DNA from: Branchinecta lynchi
Lineage: Eukaryota; Arthropoda; Branchiopoda; Anostraca; Branchinectidae
Reading direction: 5' to 3'
Assembly (NCBI GenBank): GCA_023053575.1
Contig: JAKZAP010000016.1
Location: 5,762,046-5,826,045 of the forward strand
DNA length: 64,000 bases
Both the position numbers and the translations under genes were made by a program. The number at the start of each line of letters is the position of its first letter. Position 1 is the first letter of the stretch. Shown one piece after another: positions 53,560 through 63,700 of this stretch. The notes below the pieces were generated by a model. It saw only the letters and a program-made list of their open reading frames with translations, was not told where the DNA came from and searched no databases.

Positions 53560-54212
53560 ATAGAACATCTAATCAACCTCAGATAAAACTTTAACTTTTA
53601 ACAAATTTTCCGGTTTCAGCCGGATTCCACGCGAACTATATTTCCGGGTAAAAAAAGATTGTCAAAAGCGGGTTCAGCATGTATTCTTACCCCTTAATCG
53701 AACATCTAATCAACTTCAGATAAAACTTTTATACTTTTAAAAATTTCCCGGTTTCGGCCGGATTCAAGGCAAACTACTTGTCCGACAAGAAAATGATTTT
53801 CATCTAAATATTCCATGCCTTCCCTAAATCGAACATTTAATCACTTTATATAAAACTTTTACTTTTAACAAGCTTTCTAGTTTTGGCCGGATTCCGGGCG
53901 AACTACCTGTCTGGCGAGAAAAAGGTTTTCATATTAGTGTCTAGCATGTCTTCTTACCCCTAAATCGACTATCTCGTTATCTGTTTGTCGTTATTTGTTC
54001 GCCCCTTAATTTAAAACCCTCCCCCATCTCTAAATGTTAACCTACAGAGCCCATCTACGAACTAGATCTCTCCCTTGACCCAAAGAGTCCTCACACTAAG
54101 TTTCATCAAAATATCTCCTTCCCTTCGAGAGTTATTGTGCTTACAGACGACCAGACAGACGGAAACTTTTGCGATGTCATAGGTATGCCTCCACTTACGT
54201 TTTAGGATCCAA
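53560..54212 (+). repeat. P-family element, right part
   Basis: There are about four units (AACAAATTTTCCGGTTTCAG, TTTTGGCCGGATTCCGGGCG) and the right flank to ACTTACGTTTTAGGATCC. It ends about 13 nt from the donor of exon w2, so it borders directly on coding sequence. Confidence 0.62.
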
Positions 54213-54224
54213 AAAAGAACTTAC

Positions 54225-54531
54225 CTGACCGATATCGCTGCCTTTCCCACATCCCAAAACCAATCCAAAGTTCAAGATGAAGTTGTTGTCTACAGGAACG
54301 GGTCCCATCTCATAACTCGCAGTGCCAGTCCGATTAGTTGATGGAAACACAAACACGTCCGACCTACCGCAGAAATCGCCTTTCCCGCCATTTATCATCC
54401 TGCTGACAGTCTCGATTTCTGATTTGTCGAAAACCCAGTCGTCAACTGCCCAGGCAGAGGCACCTAGGTTGACAAGCCGAAACCTTAGCAATGGACAGGT
54501 GGTATATTCTGAGGAAGGGATTGTCAACTGG
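54225..54531 (-). CDS. RELN: Reelin exon w2: end of one repeat and start of the next
   Basis: This 307-nt exon has a long pyrimidine tract and CAG acceptor and ends in phase 0 before GTAAGTT. It joins w1 in frame (AG+C gives Ser). It encodes CPLLRFRLVN and a WAVDDWVFD block, which match the reelin 'FRWWQ...WALDDV' strands that close a subrepeat. A GGKGDFCGRSDVFVF block then opens the next A subrepeat, and the exon ends in FGLVLGCGKGSD. There is no EGF module between the two halves, as expected at a repeat-to-repeat junction. Introns with tandem-repeat element debris flank it on both sides. Confidence 0.93.
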
Positions 54532-54709
54532 CTGAAAAAAAAAAGAAGAATTTTGAAAGTGCAGAAAAGTTAAAGGAAAACATCAGAAAATAATGGAACC
54601 TGAAACGTGTTTTTTAATTTCAGCTCATCAGTCATTACGAGTCACTCTTGACACATATTATCCACAGCAGTGCTACCTATCGAGTTAAAGTCGTGTTTCT
54701 TTCTCATTT

Positions 54710-56410
54710 AGTGTTTTAAGGGGCACTTGCCCCTTTGGCCAAGAGCCATATAGCGATCGCAATTTCTGTCTGCCCGTCGGTCGGTCTGTCGGTCTGTCGG
54801 TCTGTCGTTCGGTCGGTCGGTCCGGGTTTTGCTAGTTCGGGCACTTCCACATACGCTAGGACGATGAAACTTGGCAGGCATATCATGCCTGCCCCTAATC
54901 CTTTGGGGTCCCTGCAGGAACCCTAGATTAGGTTGGAAATAGTCATTTCCCCGATCCGAGAGTCGTTGGGGGAGTGGAGGGAGGGGAATCCGGAATCTTG
55001 AGGTATTTATACCTTTCGAACGGGCGATCTCGTGCCTCAGACGACCCACTTAAAATCCGGACCAGATCCGGTGACTTTGTGGGGAGCTGGAGGGGGGAAC
55101 CGGAAATCTTGGGAAACGCTTAGAGTGGAGGGATCGGGACGAAACTTGGTGGAAAGAACAAGCACAAGTCCTAGATGCATCGTTGACATAACCGGACCGG
55201 ATTCGGGCACTGCGGGAGTTGGTGGGGGGGGGGGGAATTCGATGATATCGCGAGACGATGAAATTTGGTAAACATATCCGGGACCAGACCAGACTGCCTT
55301 GAGAACAGTCGTTTCCCAGATCCGACCATCGTAGGGGGAGTGGAGAGATGGGGAATCCGGAAATTAGTAACATGCTTAAATTTGGAAGGGGTAATCGCAC
55401 ATGCTTGAAACTTGACAAGTGTCAAGAACAAGTGCCTCAGATGTTCCTTTCAAATCCGGACCGGATGCGACAACTGGGGGGGGCTGGAAGGAGGCACCGG
55501 AAATCTTCTGAAAGGCTCAGATTCGAGGGATCCGGATGGAACTTGGTCGGAAGAACAAGCTTAAACCCGGGGACATTACTGACAAAACAGGACTGTATCG
55601 TGTCACAGTGGGGGAGTTGGGGGGGGGGGGTTACCGGAATTCCGGTGATCTCGAGTTAGGGTACTTCCAGATGTGCTTGGACCATTGCAGGCATTTTAAG
55701 GATTCTACCATATTGACTTGAAAATAGTCCCTTCCAGATACGATCATCGTGGGGGAGTCGAGGGGTGGGGAATCCGGAATCTAGTGACATTCACAACTTT
55801 GAAACGGATGATCGGACGTGCATGAAACTTGGTAAGTATTAAGAACAAATGTCTCGGATGTTCAGTTTTAAGTCTGGACCGGATGTAATCAATGGAGGGG
55901 AGGGGGAGCTGGAGGGGGCACCGGAAATCTCGTGAATCGCTTCAAGCTAAGGGATTGGAGTTGGACTTTGATGGAAGAACAAGCGTAAACCCTAGATATA
56001 TTTCAGACAAAACAGGACAGGATCGTGTCACGGTGGGGGAAGTTGGAGGGGGTTTCCCTGAATTCCGGTGATCTCGAGCTAGGGTGGTTCCAGATGTGCT
56101 AGGACCATGAAACTTGGCATGCGTATAGGACTCTAACATATTGACTTGAAAATAGTCCCTTCCCCGACTCGACGATCGTGTGGGGAGTAGAGGGATGGAG
56201 AATCTGGAATCTGGTGACATTCATAACTCAGGAACGGGTGATCGGACGTGCATGAAACTTGACAAGTGTCAAGCATGAGTGTATCAAATGTTCAGTTTCA
56301 ACTCCGGAGTGGGTGTGATCACCTGGTGCGGGGAGCTGGGGGGGGGGACAAACTGACAAACATGCTACTGTTCCGACAAATGCAATATGAGGTTTCAGCT
56401 CTTGTTATTT
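54710..56410 (-). mobile_element. H-family element, reverse, near complete
   Basis: A decayed right end (AAGAGCCATATAGCGATCGC) is followed by a TCGGTCTG microsatellite and about four units (GAACCGGAAATCTTGGGAAA; GTGTCAAGAACAAGTGCCTC). The end GCAATATGAGGTTTCAGCTC, then TTGTT, is the reversed left terminus. Confidence 0.6.
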
Positions 56411-57327
56411 TTTTTATATACTCCGTTTTTCTTTTTTGTGAGAAGTAGACAGGAACAAAATATTATTTTCATTATTATTTCGAACGCCGAAAAACACAGA
56501 TAGACCGGTTTTACCCAGTGAATGGCAATAGCAAGCAACAACATCATTGGATAGACCTCGCAAAGATCTCGGAAAGATCATGGATACCAGCAAACATCAG
56601 AGAAGAGGAATGTGATAAATCGCATGATATTCAAATTTTAAGGGATAGAACTTATCAAAAAGACAGGAAGATGAGTGAATAAAGCACTGTATTTCCTTCG
56701 AAATAAATCAAGCAATAGGCTAGATACTGTTTCCTTTCCAACATTCTCAGAATTGTAATGGTTTGCAACACTATTTGAGAGAACAAAACGAACTTGCTGT
56801 TTTTTTCCACAAGTTCGTTTTTCCGACTTGAGCGGTTTGGAGCCGAAATATAGCTCTAATAAAATTCAGCTGACGCATCCGTTTGCTTCGTCAAATATGC
56901 TCATGTTCGTCAGATCAGATTTTCCGGTAGAGCCGAGTTTCCCAGTCACACAGCGCGGACTTCGCCGAAATATTCAATGTCCGAATATAAAGATGGGAAG
57001 CTTCCGAATTTCGTTTTTCATTTTGGAAGACTTGGTAGGCCAAAATGTCTATCTTTTGTTTGAACATTATCTTTTGCTTGGTTGTTCCACGTTTTCACCA
57101 CAGCACGCATAGTTTTCAAACATTTTGCGTTCAACCTCCGCTTAGGAGAGCGGGAAGTCTGGATCGACAAACGCCAAAAACCTAATTTAAGAAGGTAAGC
57201 CTTGGTACTTTTGGTGGTATTCCCATTCTCAAATGTTTTTTCATGGAAAGATCATTTCTAGTGAGGGTTCTACTTGAATAATATCTCGCGAACTGGATTA
57301 TAAATAAGTAAAAACATTAAAACTTAC

Positions 57328-57461
57328 CTAGGTGGTAAGAAGTCCTTTCCGTGAAACTCTTGTAATTTTCGCCATTGTATCCCTCCGTTGCAAGTTGCAA
57401 AAACTCCAATTTTCGCATCTGAACGACTGGTTTCATCTCCACAGCCCGACAATAGTACTGC
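57328..57461 (-). CDS. RELN: Reelin exon w1: Asp-box strand of a subrepeat B
   Basis: This is the most 5' exon of the reelin homologue visible here. It is 134 nt, starts in phase 0 after a TTCTAG acceptor and ends in phase 2 before GTAAGT. It encodes a Gly-Cys-Gly-Asp stretch followed by an Asp-box-like ATCNGGIQW, the reelin/BNR signature. Reelin is a secreted extracellular-matrix glycoprotein built of eight repeats, each made of two jelly-roll subrepeats around an EGF module. The next exon closes this subrepeat without an EGF module, so it is a B subrepeat. The upstream partner exon was not found between 57.5 and 64 kb and probably lies outside the window. Confidence 0.85.
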
Positions 57462-57632
57462 CTAGAACAGAAAACACGTAAATAGCCCGTCAGACAATCG
57501 GCTGAAGCTACAAAAGATTACGCAGCAAAACAACAAAGATTATATGGGACAGAGGAAATTAGACATCAACAAAACATGACTCAGAAATTATGCCAGTGTT
57601 ATGCTAGAAAATGTAGAAATTGCAGAGTGGAA

Positions 57633-57775
57633 GGATGTTTACAGGAAGGTTGTTTCCTTCCCCGACGTTGAGCCTGAAGATTGACAGCCTGACGAGGACC
57701 CTTGCCAAGAAGGGCCGAAATATCGCTGATGAAGCATCGTAGCTGACGTATCCGTTGTTTACATTATTTGAATCT
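57633..57775 (+). mobile_element. Hammerhead-bearing element, single-unit form
   Basis: This copy begins at the leader (TGTTTACAGGAAGGTTGTTT), carries the intact ribozyme 57685-57728 and ends after GCTGACGTATCCGTTGTTTA. There is no inverted left arm. A P-family tandem array starts immediately to its right. Confidence 0.6.
57685..57728 (+). ncRNA. Type I hammerhead ribozyme motif, core intact
   Basis: The copy is identical to the family consensus over the whole 44 nt. It is preceded by the conserved leader GTTTCCTTCCCCGACGTTGA and followed by the GCTGACGTATCCGTTG tail shared with the other copies. Reelin exon w1 is about 220 nt to its left, so the copy sits in the intron upstream of w1. Confidence 0.78.
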
Positions 57776-57779
57776 ACAT

Positions 57780-58232
57780 CATTGGTTTTAATTGTGGCCA
57801 GATCTCGGGCCATCTACTTGTCCGGCAAGAAAATAATTTTCATATTCCGGATTCAGCATTTCTCCTTCAAGCATAACAAACCTCTAATCAACTTCAGATT
57901 AAACTTTACCTCCGGAATCAGGCCGAAACCGGAAAATTTGTTAAAATCATAAGTTTTATCTGAAGTTGATTAGATGACAGATTTAGGGGTAAGAAGACAC
58001 GCTGAATCTGTATATGACAATCTTTTTTTTTACCGGGACATATAGTTCGTTCGGAATCCGGTTGAAACCGGATTTTTTTGTATAAGAAGTTTTACTTGAA
58101 GTTGATTAGATGTTCTTTATACGGATAAGGAGATACGCTGAATTCTCTTCTGAGATGTTCTGGTAGTTCGTTCGCAATTGTCTGGATCAAGTATTAGGTT
58201 TTTGGGATTCCATCGAAACCTTTGGTCTTGTT
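57780..58232. repeat. P-family units in opposed orientations
   Basis: A forward unit (CTACTTGTCCGGCAAGAAAA) is followed by reverse units (CCGGAATCAGGCCGAAACCG; CGGAATCCGGTTGAAACCGG) and the reversed left terminus GGGATTCCATCGAAACCTTT, then GGTCTTG. This is an internal inversion or a join of two elements. Confidence 0.55.
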
Positions 58233-58239
58233 TCTATTG

Positions 58240-58890
58240 TCTTTTTATTTCATTGTCGTTACTACTTTTTTTCTCACAATTATAACTTACACCAAATCAA
58301 ACTTTCAGAAATGTCTGTTCGTTTTAATATTATCATAAAATCTTCCGTTTCATGAAAATCTACTATTTTCAAGAAGAATTGCAGCGCTTTCCGCCAACTC
58401 AATTTTTTACCGACTGGTTGACAACATGGGGGGCCATCCAATTTCGTCAAAAAAACGTTTAGCAAAAATGCGCCTTGCTGCGCGATCTTGTATCGAGCAT
58501 CTGGCAACACTGGTCGTGTCGTGTGCTCGACGGGGTTACATATACACTTTTAACTCGCACATTTTATCTTTCGTTATTTTATTTTTATCTGCATGTCGTT
58601 CAGTCCGCACCGTTCTTCTGGTTTTTAGTTACATGTCGTCTTATTGTCTGTTGGTTCTGCATCGTGTTCCTGTTGTGATTGTGGTGGATTTTATGAGTTC
58701 AAGCTGCCACGACTGTACTATTATTTTTTTATTTATTTATTCATTTATTTCCCTCAGAACTGAGAAATACAAAATAATGTATGAAAAAGAAGTATGCCTA
58801 AACCATCTGGTCCATTCATTAACACATAAATACTATACAAAATCCATGGATCCACGGTAGTTCCTTAGCAGGTTCAAACTCGGTATGAGG
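58240..58890. other. Intron sequence, nothing recognised
   Basis: A plus frame of 144 codons (58426-58860) is very rich in Leu, Ser, Val and Phe with no domain. It looks like T-rich 3' UTR sequence read through. A TTTATTTATTCATTTATT stretch lies at 58729-58748. Confidence 0.35.
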
Positions 58891-58894
58891 ATCC

Positions 58895-59490
58895 ACTGGA
58901 TACATGCCAAGTTCGTAGACGGGTCCTTAGCCCTACCCTGATTAGAGGTTGTTTCAAATTAAGGGTAAAAAATACGTTTTTAAGCTAATGAAGCTGAGGT
59001 CGAAGCTCAAAGTTGTTTCTGAAGTCGATTAGAGATTCGGTTTCGGGGTAAGGAGAGATGCTGAACTATTTTTGAACTTCATTTCCTTGACGGATAAGCT
59101 GGCAAAATTTGCGAAAACCCGGAAATTTGAATAGAAAGGTACAAGCTCTCAATTTATAGCTCTTTTGCCTTTTAGCTCATGCAGTTCGCCGGGAATACTG
59201 CTAAAATACGAGGAATTTGGTCCAAGTAAAAGATTGGAGATGAAATACTGGAGAAAACATGCATGCTGAATCCATATCTGAACTTGATTTTCTCATCTGA
59301 TATGTTGTTTTGACATAAGCTGTGAAAAAACACAAAAACAGTAACATTTTTGTGGACATATTCAAGCGGTTGATGATAGGTAAATAGCATAGGGATCTGG
59401 TAAAGACTGGAAATCTACACATTCGTTTGTCTGGAACAAGAAGTCAAAGAAATAAAAAATTTGTGAGATCCCATCAAAACCTCTTGTTAA
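58895..59490 (-). repeat. P-family element, reverse, decayed
   Basis: Weak units (GGGGTAAGGAGAGATGCTGA; AAAACCCGGAAATTTG) precede the left terminus in reverse (GAGATCCCATCAAAACCTCT). Confidence 0.5.
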
Positions 59491-59809
59491 CATCACGAAG
59501 CACGTCGCTAACGGCTGTACCCAGGACAAATTACACTAAGCGCCGCCGGCGAGATTTTTTCATACCCTTTTTTTCTGGCAAAATGTAAATAATTCCCATT
59601 CAAATTCTAGCTTTTAATGTGGTTTAACCCAACATTCCAAGCCTCAGACGCCAAGTAAATGACACAACCCTTCTTCTAAATAGCGAACACTACGAAATGC
59701 GAAATTTTGTGGAAACACTAACAATCAAACTCAGTGCCTTTTTGCGATCCAAAATGAAAATACCAAATGTAAAACCTATCAAATCATAGAGATGTGCCTC
59801 GGAAACAAG

Positions 59810-60290
59810 AACAAAGGTTTTGATGGTATCCCACAAATTTAATATTTGATCCAGACAATTTGGTCTCGTAGATATCCGTCTTCGCCAGACTCCTTGAACA
59901 TTTTTACTATTAAGATTTAGAAACAGAAGAAGTTCAATGGCTAATCATCTGAGAAAACCAAGTGTAATCTGTAGTTATGTTTGTGCTTTGTTTAGTGTAA
60001 AGTTTTCCTACGGGCGTTGTCTTTTTCCTTGTTGTTGTTGCAATAAGCCCCACCACTGTTAACAGTTAACGGTGTTTTTTATTTTTATGAATAAACTGAA
60101 TTGAACTGTTGTTTTTTCTTGTTTTGCACTCCGTCACTAGGGATGCACGCCCTCCATTGTTTCTTTTGACGGGTAATACATATATTGATTGATTGATATG
60201 GATTCAGCATGTATACATTTCTCCCTAAGTTATACGTCTTATATACTTTGACGAAATTGATCAAATCTTCCTGCCTTACTTCTGGGCAAC
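59810..60290 (+). repeat. P-family left end interrupted by LINE tails
   Basis: AACAAGAACAAAGGTTTTGA and ATGGCTAATCATCTGAGAAA, then ACCAAGTG, are the left part. After two LINE tails (59965-60100 and 60108-60195) the P sequence resumes at about 60200 with ATGGATTCAGCATGTATAC. Confidence 0.55.
59965..60195 (+). mobile_element. Two LINE 3' tails in series
   Basis: The first ends in ATGAATAAACTGAATTGAAC (TTGAA type). The second has TTTGCACTCCGTCACTAGGG ... TTTTGACGGGTAATACATAT and an ATTG tail (TTGATTGATTGAT). They represent the two tail classes seen in the window, side by side. Confidence 0.58.
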
Positions 60291-60955
60291 TCCATGAGAT
60301 GGTCTACCGAGGGATGAATTTTCAAATAAAAGCTGGTGGAACCTTTTTAGGTCTTTCTTATAGACCATACCCTGGGCTTTAAGAATCTGTTCCTAAGTTT
60401 GAAAATTGGAGCATCCTTTCTAATTTTTTCAGCTTCAAGGACTGCCACATTTTACGATCATTTTTGAGGCTATGAGAATCTACCTAGGCATAACCCCTAA
60501 TCCTCTTAATCTACTATACTGAAAGACCCGCTAGTCCTGAACGAAATTGAGTTCATTCGAAGTCGCTATCCTTGACGGATTAGATTTTATCAGTGATGCA
60601 CAGTAAGTCATCTAATGTTACGTTTGTAACGAAAAAGTGGCATGACTTTTGTCTACAACTGAGTCCAAGCAAGTTAAGAAAGTGTAGGAACGTGAGTAAA
60701 CAGCAATTTTAGCAATTTCTACAGTAAACAAAAAACAGCAATTTCTCCAGTAAACAAAAAACAAAAAAATTAATTTCATACCTGAAGCCAATAAAACACG
60801 TTACAAACGCAACAAAATTTGCGTTACTGACGTAACAGCCCACTGTTACGTCATAAACGCTGAAAATGTCAGCAAATCTGACAAGGTGTCAATAGTAGTA
60901 TCGACCACTCTGACCAATGAAAGTGCACTTAATAAGCAAATATTACATGTTAGTT

Positions 60956-61245
60956 GACTCTGGGGGAGCCCCCCCCCCCCCCAATGTTTGTCTGCCAGTC
61001 GGTAAAACTTAGATGAAGCGTCGCGATTTGTCGTGAAAACAGTCGATTTTTATTCAAAACAATCAGTTTTTTGCAAAAATAGTCGATTTTTCGCAAAAAA
61101 CTTCTTAAAATTCTTCGATTTTTCTTTAAAACAGTCATTTTTTTATGAAAAAAAAGCTGGTAAAAATGGTCAGTCAGTCTGCAGATACCTTGCACCTCCC
61201 CCCCCCCCCCCCCGAAAAAAAAAAATTCGGCTAGTTACGCCTCTG
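60956..61245. mobile_element. MITE with CAGAGGCGT(T/A)AC ends, copy 2
   Basis: CCAATGTTTGTCTGCCAGTC, then GGTAAAAC, and CGGCTAGTTACGCCTCTG correspond to the 31.8-kb copy, with long C runs beside both ends. The left terminus is decayed. Confidence 0.55.
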
Positions 61246-61319
61246 AGCACATCAGTGATATTTTTGTCATTGCAGACAAATGAGTTGACAAATTTTTGGA
61301 CTGCGAGAAGGAATATCTA

Positions 61320-61532
61320 CAGAGAAGATATATTCGAACAGATGCATAAAACGGATACGTCAGCTAAGATGCTTTGGCAGCGATATTTCGGCCCGTCCTG
61401 GCAAGGGTCTTTGTCAGGCTGTCAATCTTCAGGATCAACGTGGGGGAAGGAACAAGCCTGCACTCATACCCTGCGTATCCGTTTATGCATTGTTTGAATA
61501 TATGTTTCCCGGTCAGCTTGGGCTCAAGGAGA
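61320..61532 (-). mobile_element. Hammerhead-bearing fold-back element, decayed
   Basis: The arms ATGCATAAAACGGATACGTC and GCGTATCCGTTTATGCATTG are inverted repeats around the damaged ribozyme at 61378-61421. The right end reads GGTCAGCTTGGGCTCAAGGA, the family's distal end. Precise borders and target duplications are unclear. Confidence 0.55.
61378..61421 (-). ncRNA. Degenerate hammerhead motif (G8 changed to A)
   Basis: The core again reads CTGACAA, the same G8 to A change as at 36672-36715, and stem II begins with AG in place of GG. Stem I, GAAA and TATC are kept. The shared G8 change may mark a subfamily and not two independent losses (CpG decay of ACGA is the simple alternative). Confidence 0.58.
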
Positions 61533-62243
61533 GGGAATAGGTCAGTAGGCGAGAACTAACATAATTCTACCTCCCTACGCAGTACTTCCCTGGGATGATC
61601 TAAAGCTTAGAGAAAGAAGGTGCATATGTTAAATCGATGCAATGTGCGCTTTTTGTCGCAGGGCAGAGTAAAGAGTGACTATTATTTTTGTTCATCCCAG
61701 ATGAAACATGGAAAAAAGGCTACCCTCCCCCCCCCCCCTACTCCTGTCGTTGGTAATAGCATCCGTTCTTCAAATCACTGTTCACTTTTTTTTTACAAAT
61801 AAAACCGTTTTGCTAAAGATTCTGGTGAGAATTCGTACGAGTTACGTTGGTAAAAAAAATTTGTTGCGTCAGTAACGGAGGAAAAAAAATCGTAAAAACG
61901 AAGCGTAAGACTTAATTGTTCCGAATTGTGCCTTAACAATCCTGAGACTGTTGTTAACTGACGAAAAAAAATTCAGTTCGCCAGACCTTACAGATTCGCT
62001 AAAAATTGAGCGTATGCACACACTACTAAAAGTCACTTCCGTTTTTTGTTACGTTGGAAACGCGTGGTTTTTGGAGCCATGCACACAAACTGTTCAATGG
62101 AAATCGCTGGAACAAGTTGAGAATCGGTGACACTACAGCCTTTCTAAGCGTACAAAACGTTACGTAGGTAACGATGGAGTTGCCCTTCTGCCAAATCTTC
62201 GGTTTCGACCGGATTCCGGGTCATACTTTCTCACGAATACACT

Positions 62244-62492
62244 AATTATGACCAGGCGCTTGAAACTCTCCGGCTTGAACCATTAAAGAAAAGACGCCTA
62301 AATTTAACAGCTGCTTTTGGTAAGAAAATTTTGCAACCAAACAGATTCCGCCACCTCCTTCCTGAACAACTCGCTGAACCGACTTACGCAACGAGAAATT
62401 CAAATTTTCTTAAGCCGTTTTTAGCATCATGTACGGCACGTCGGCTCCACTCATTCGCCCCCCTTGTTACTAATTATTTTAATAACCAATAA
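62244..62492 (+). mobile_element. LINE ORF2 C-terminus relic
   Basis: An 82-codon frame to a TAA stop reads YDQALETLRLEPLKKRRLNL, AAFGKKILQPNRFRHLLP and a final FLASCTARRLHSFAPLVTNY. This is the classic non-LTR end: 'Y..AL..L.L..L..RR..L...F..K', then 'LLP', then 'aR...S..P'. It is truncated at about 62200, where a P-like unit precedes it. Confidence 0.75.
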
Positions 62493-62595
62493 AATTTCAC
62501 GTTTGTTGTTATTTGTACCTGTTCGGTTCTTGATTTGTTTATTTTGTCTTAAGTTTTGTTGTCGATGGTATATTGTTTAGATGTGTTGTATATTA

Positions 62596-62722
62596 CAGGT
62601 TTGTTTCCTTCCCCGAAGTTGAACAAGAGGACTGACAGCCTGACGAGGACCCTTGCCAAGAAGGGCCGAAATATCGCTGATGAAGAAACGTAGCTGACGG
62701 ATCCGTTAAAACATTGTTGGAA
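62596..62722 (+). mobile_element. Hammerhead-bearing element, single-unit form
   Basis: The element has the leader TACAGGTTTGTTTCCTTCCC, ribozyme 62636-62679, and a tail to ACATTGTTGGAATAAA. It is followed directly by a truncated P-family end (GCGATGTCATAGGTATCCCT), so the two families abut. Confidence 0.6.
62636..62679 (+). ncRNA. Type I hammerhead ribozyme motif, core intact
   Basis: The copy matches the consensus in both stems and in the catalytic core. It lies about 140 nt downstream of the stop codon of a LINE C-terminal relic (62244-62492) on the same strand, and a P-family end follows it directly. Whether the ribozyme and the LINE belong to one element cannot be decided from a single example. 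Confidence 0.78.
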
Positions 62723-62724
62723 TA

Positions 62725-63700
62725 AAAAACTTTTGCGATGTCATAGGTATCCCTCCACTTACGTCTTGGGATCCCAAAAATGGTAATAATCGGAGCAGAC
62801 CAAGTTCGTATTTGACAGTGCAAACCGGATAGGAACAAGTTCAGATATATTCAGATATCTGTTTTGCGCTGTCAAATATTCAAATATGGATTCAGCATAT
62901 GATTTACCCTATAGCCTACGTCGTATCTCCTTCCTTCCTTACTTCTGCCCAACTTCAGGTTTCCGCCGGATTCCAGAAAAACTACATGTCTGGCAAAAAA
63001 CTAGAGCTCAAAAACAAATTCAGTATGTCTCCTTACCCCTACATCCAACCTCTATTCAACTTCAGTTTACACTTTTACTTTTAACAAATTTTCCGGTTTC
63101 AGCCGGATTCCAAGCGATCTATAAGTCCGGTGAGAAAATGATTGTCAAATGCGAATTTAGCATGTCTTCTTACCCGCAAATCGAACATCTTATCAAATTT
63201 AAATAAAACTTTTACTTTTAACGAATTCTCCGGTTTGGCCGGATCCGGCCGAAGTAATTGTCCGGCGAGAAAAAAATTTTCGTATTCTGACTCAGCACAC
63301 CTCCTTGTCCCTAAATCGAACCTCTTACCAACTTCATATTAAACTTTTACTTTTCACAAATTTTCTGTTTTTTGCCGGATTCCGGGTGAACTATGTGTCC
63401 GGCGAGAAAATAAATTTCATCTTCGAATTCAGCATGTCTCTTTACCCCTAAATCAACTATCTCAATAGCTTTCAAAAATTATTTGTTTCGCCCCTTAATT
63501 TGAAACCCCACCCCCACCCTCCAATATAGGGAGGGCTACAGAGCCCATCTTCGAACTTGGCCTGTACTTTGACCGAAATGATCCTCCCTCCAAGTTTCAT
63601 CAAAATACCTGAATCCCTTCGAGAGTTATCGTGCGGACAGACGGACAACTTTTGCGATGTCATAGGTATCCCTCCACTTACGTTTTGGGGTCCCAAAAAG
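62725..63700 (+). repeat. P-family ends and array
   Basis: A solo right end (TCATAGGTATCCCTCCACTT; GGGATCCCAAAAATGG) is followed by a second element with at least four units (TTCCGGTTTCAGCCGGATTC; GTCCGGCGAGAAAATAAATT) and its own right flank (ACTTACGTTTTGGGGTCCCA). Confidence 0.62.

Noticed and set aside
58280..58510. Minus-strand ALQFFLKI followed by a possible GTAAG donor, as a candidate exon upstream of w1.
   Set aside because: It has no Asp-box or other reelin motif, and exon w1 already supplies the equivalent strand.
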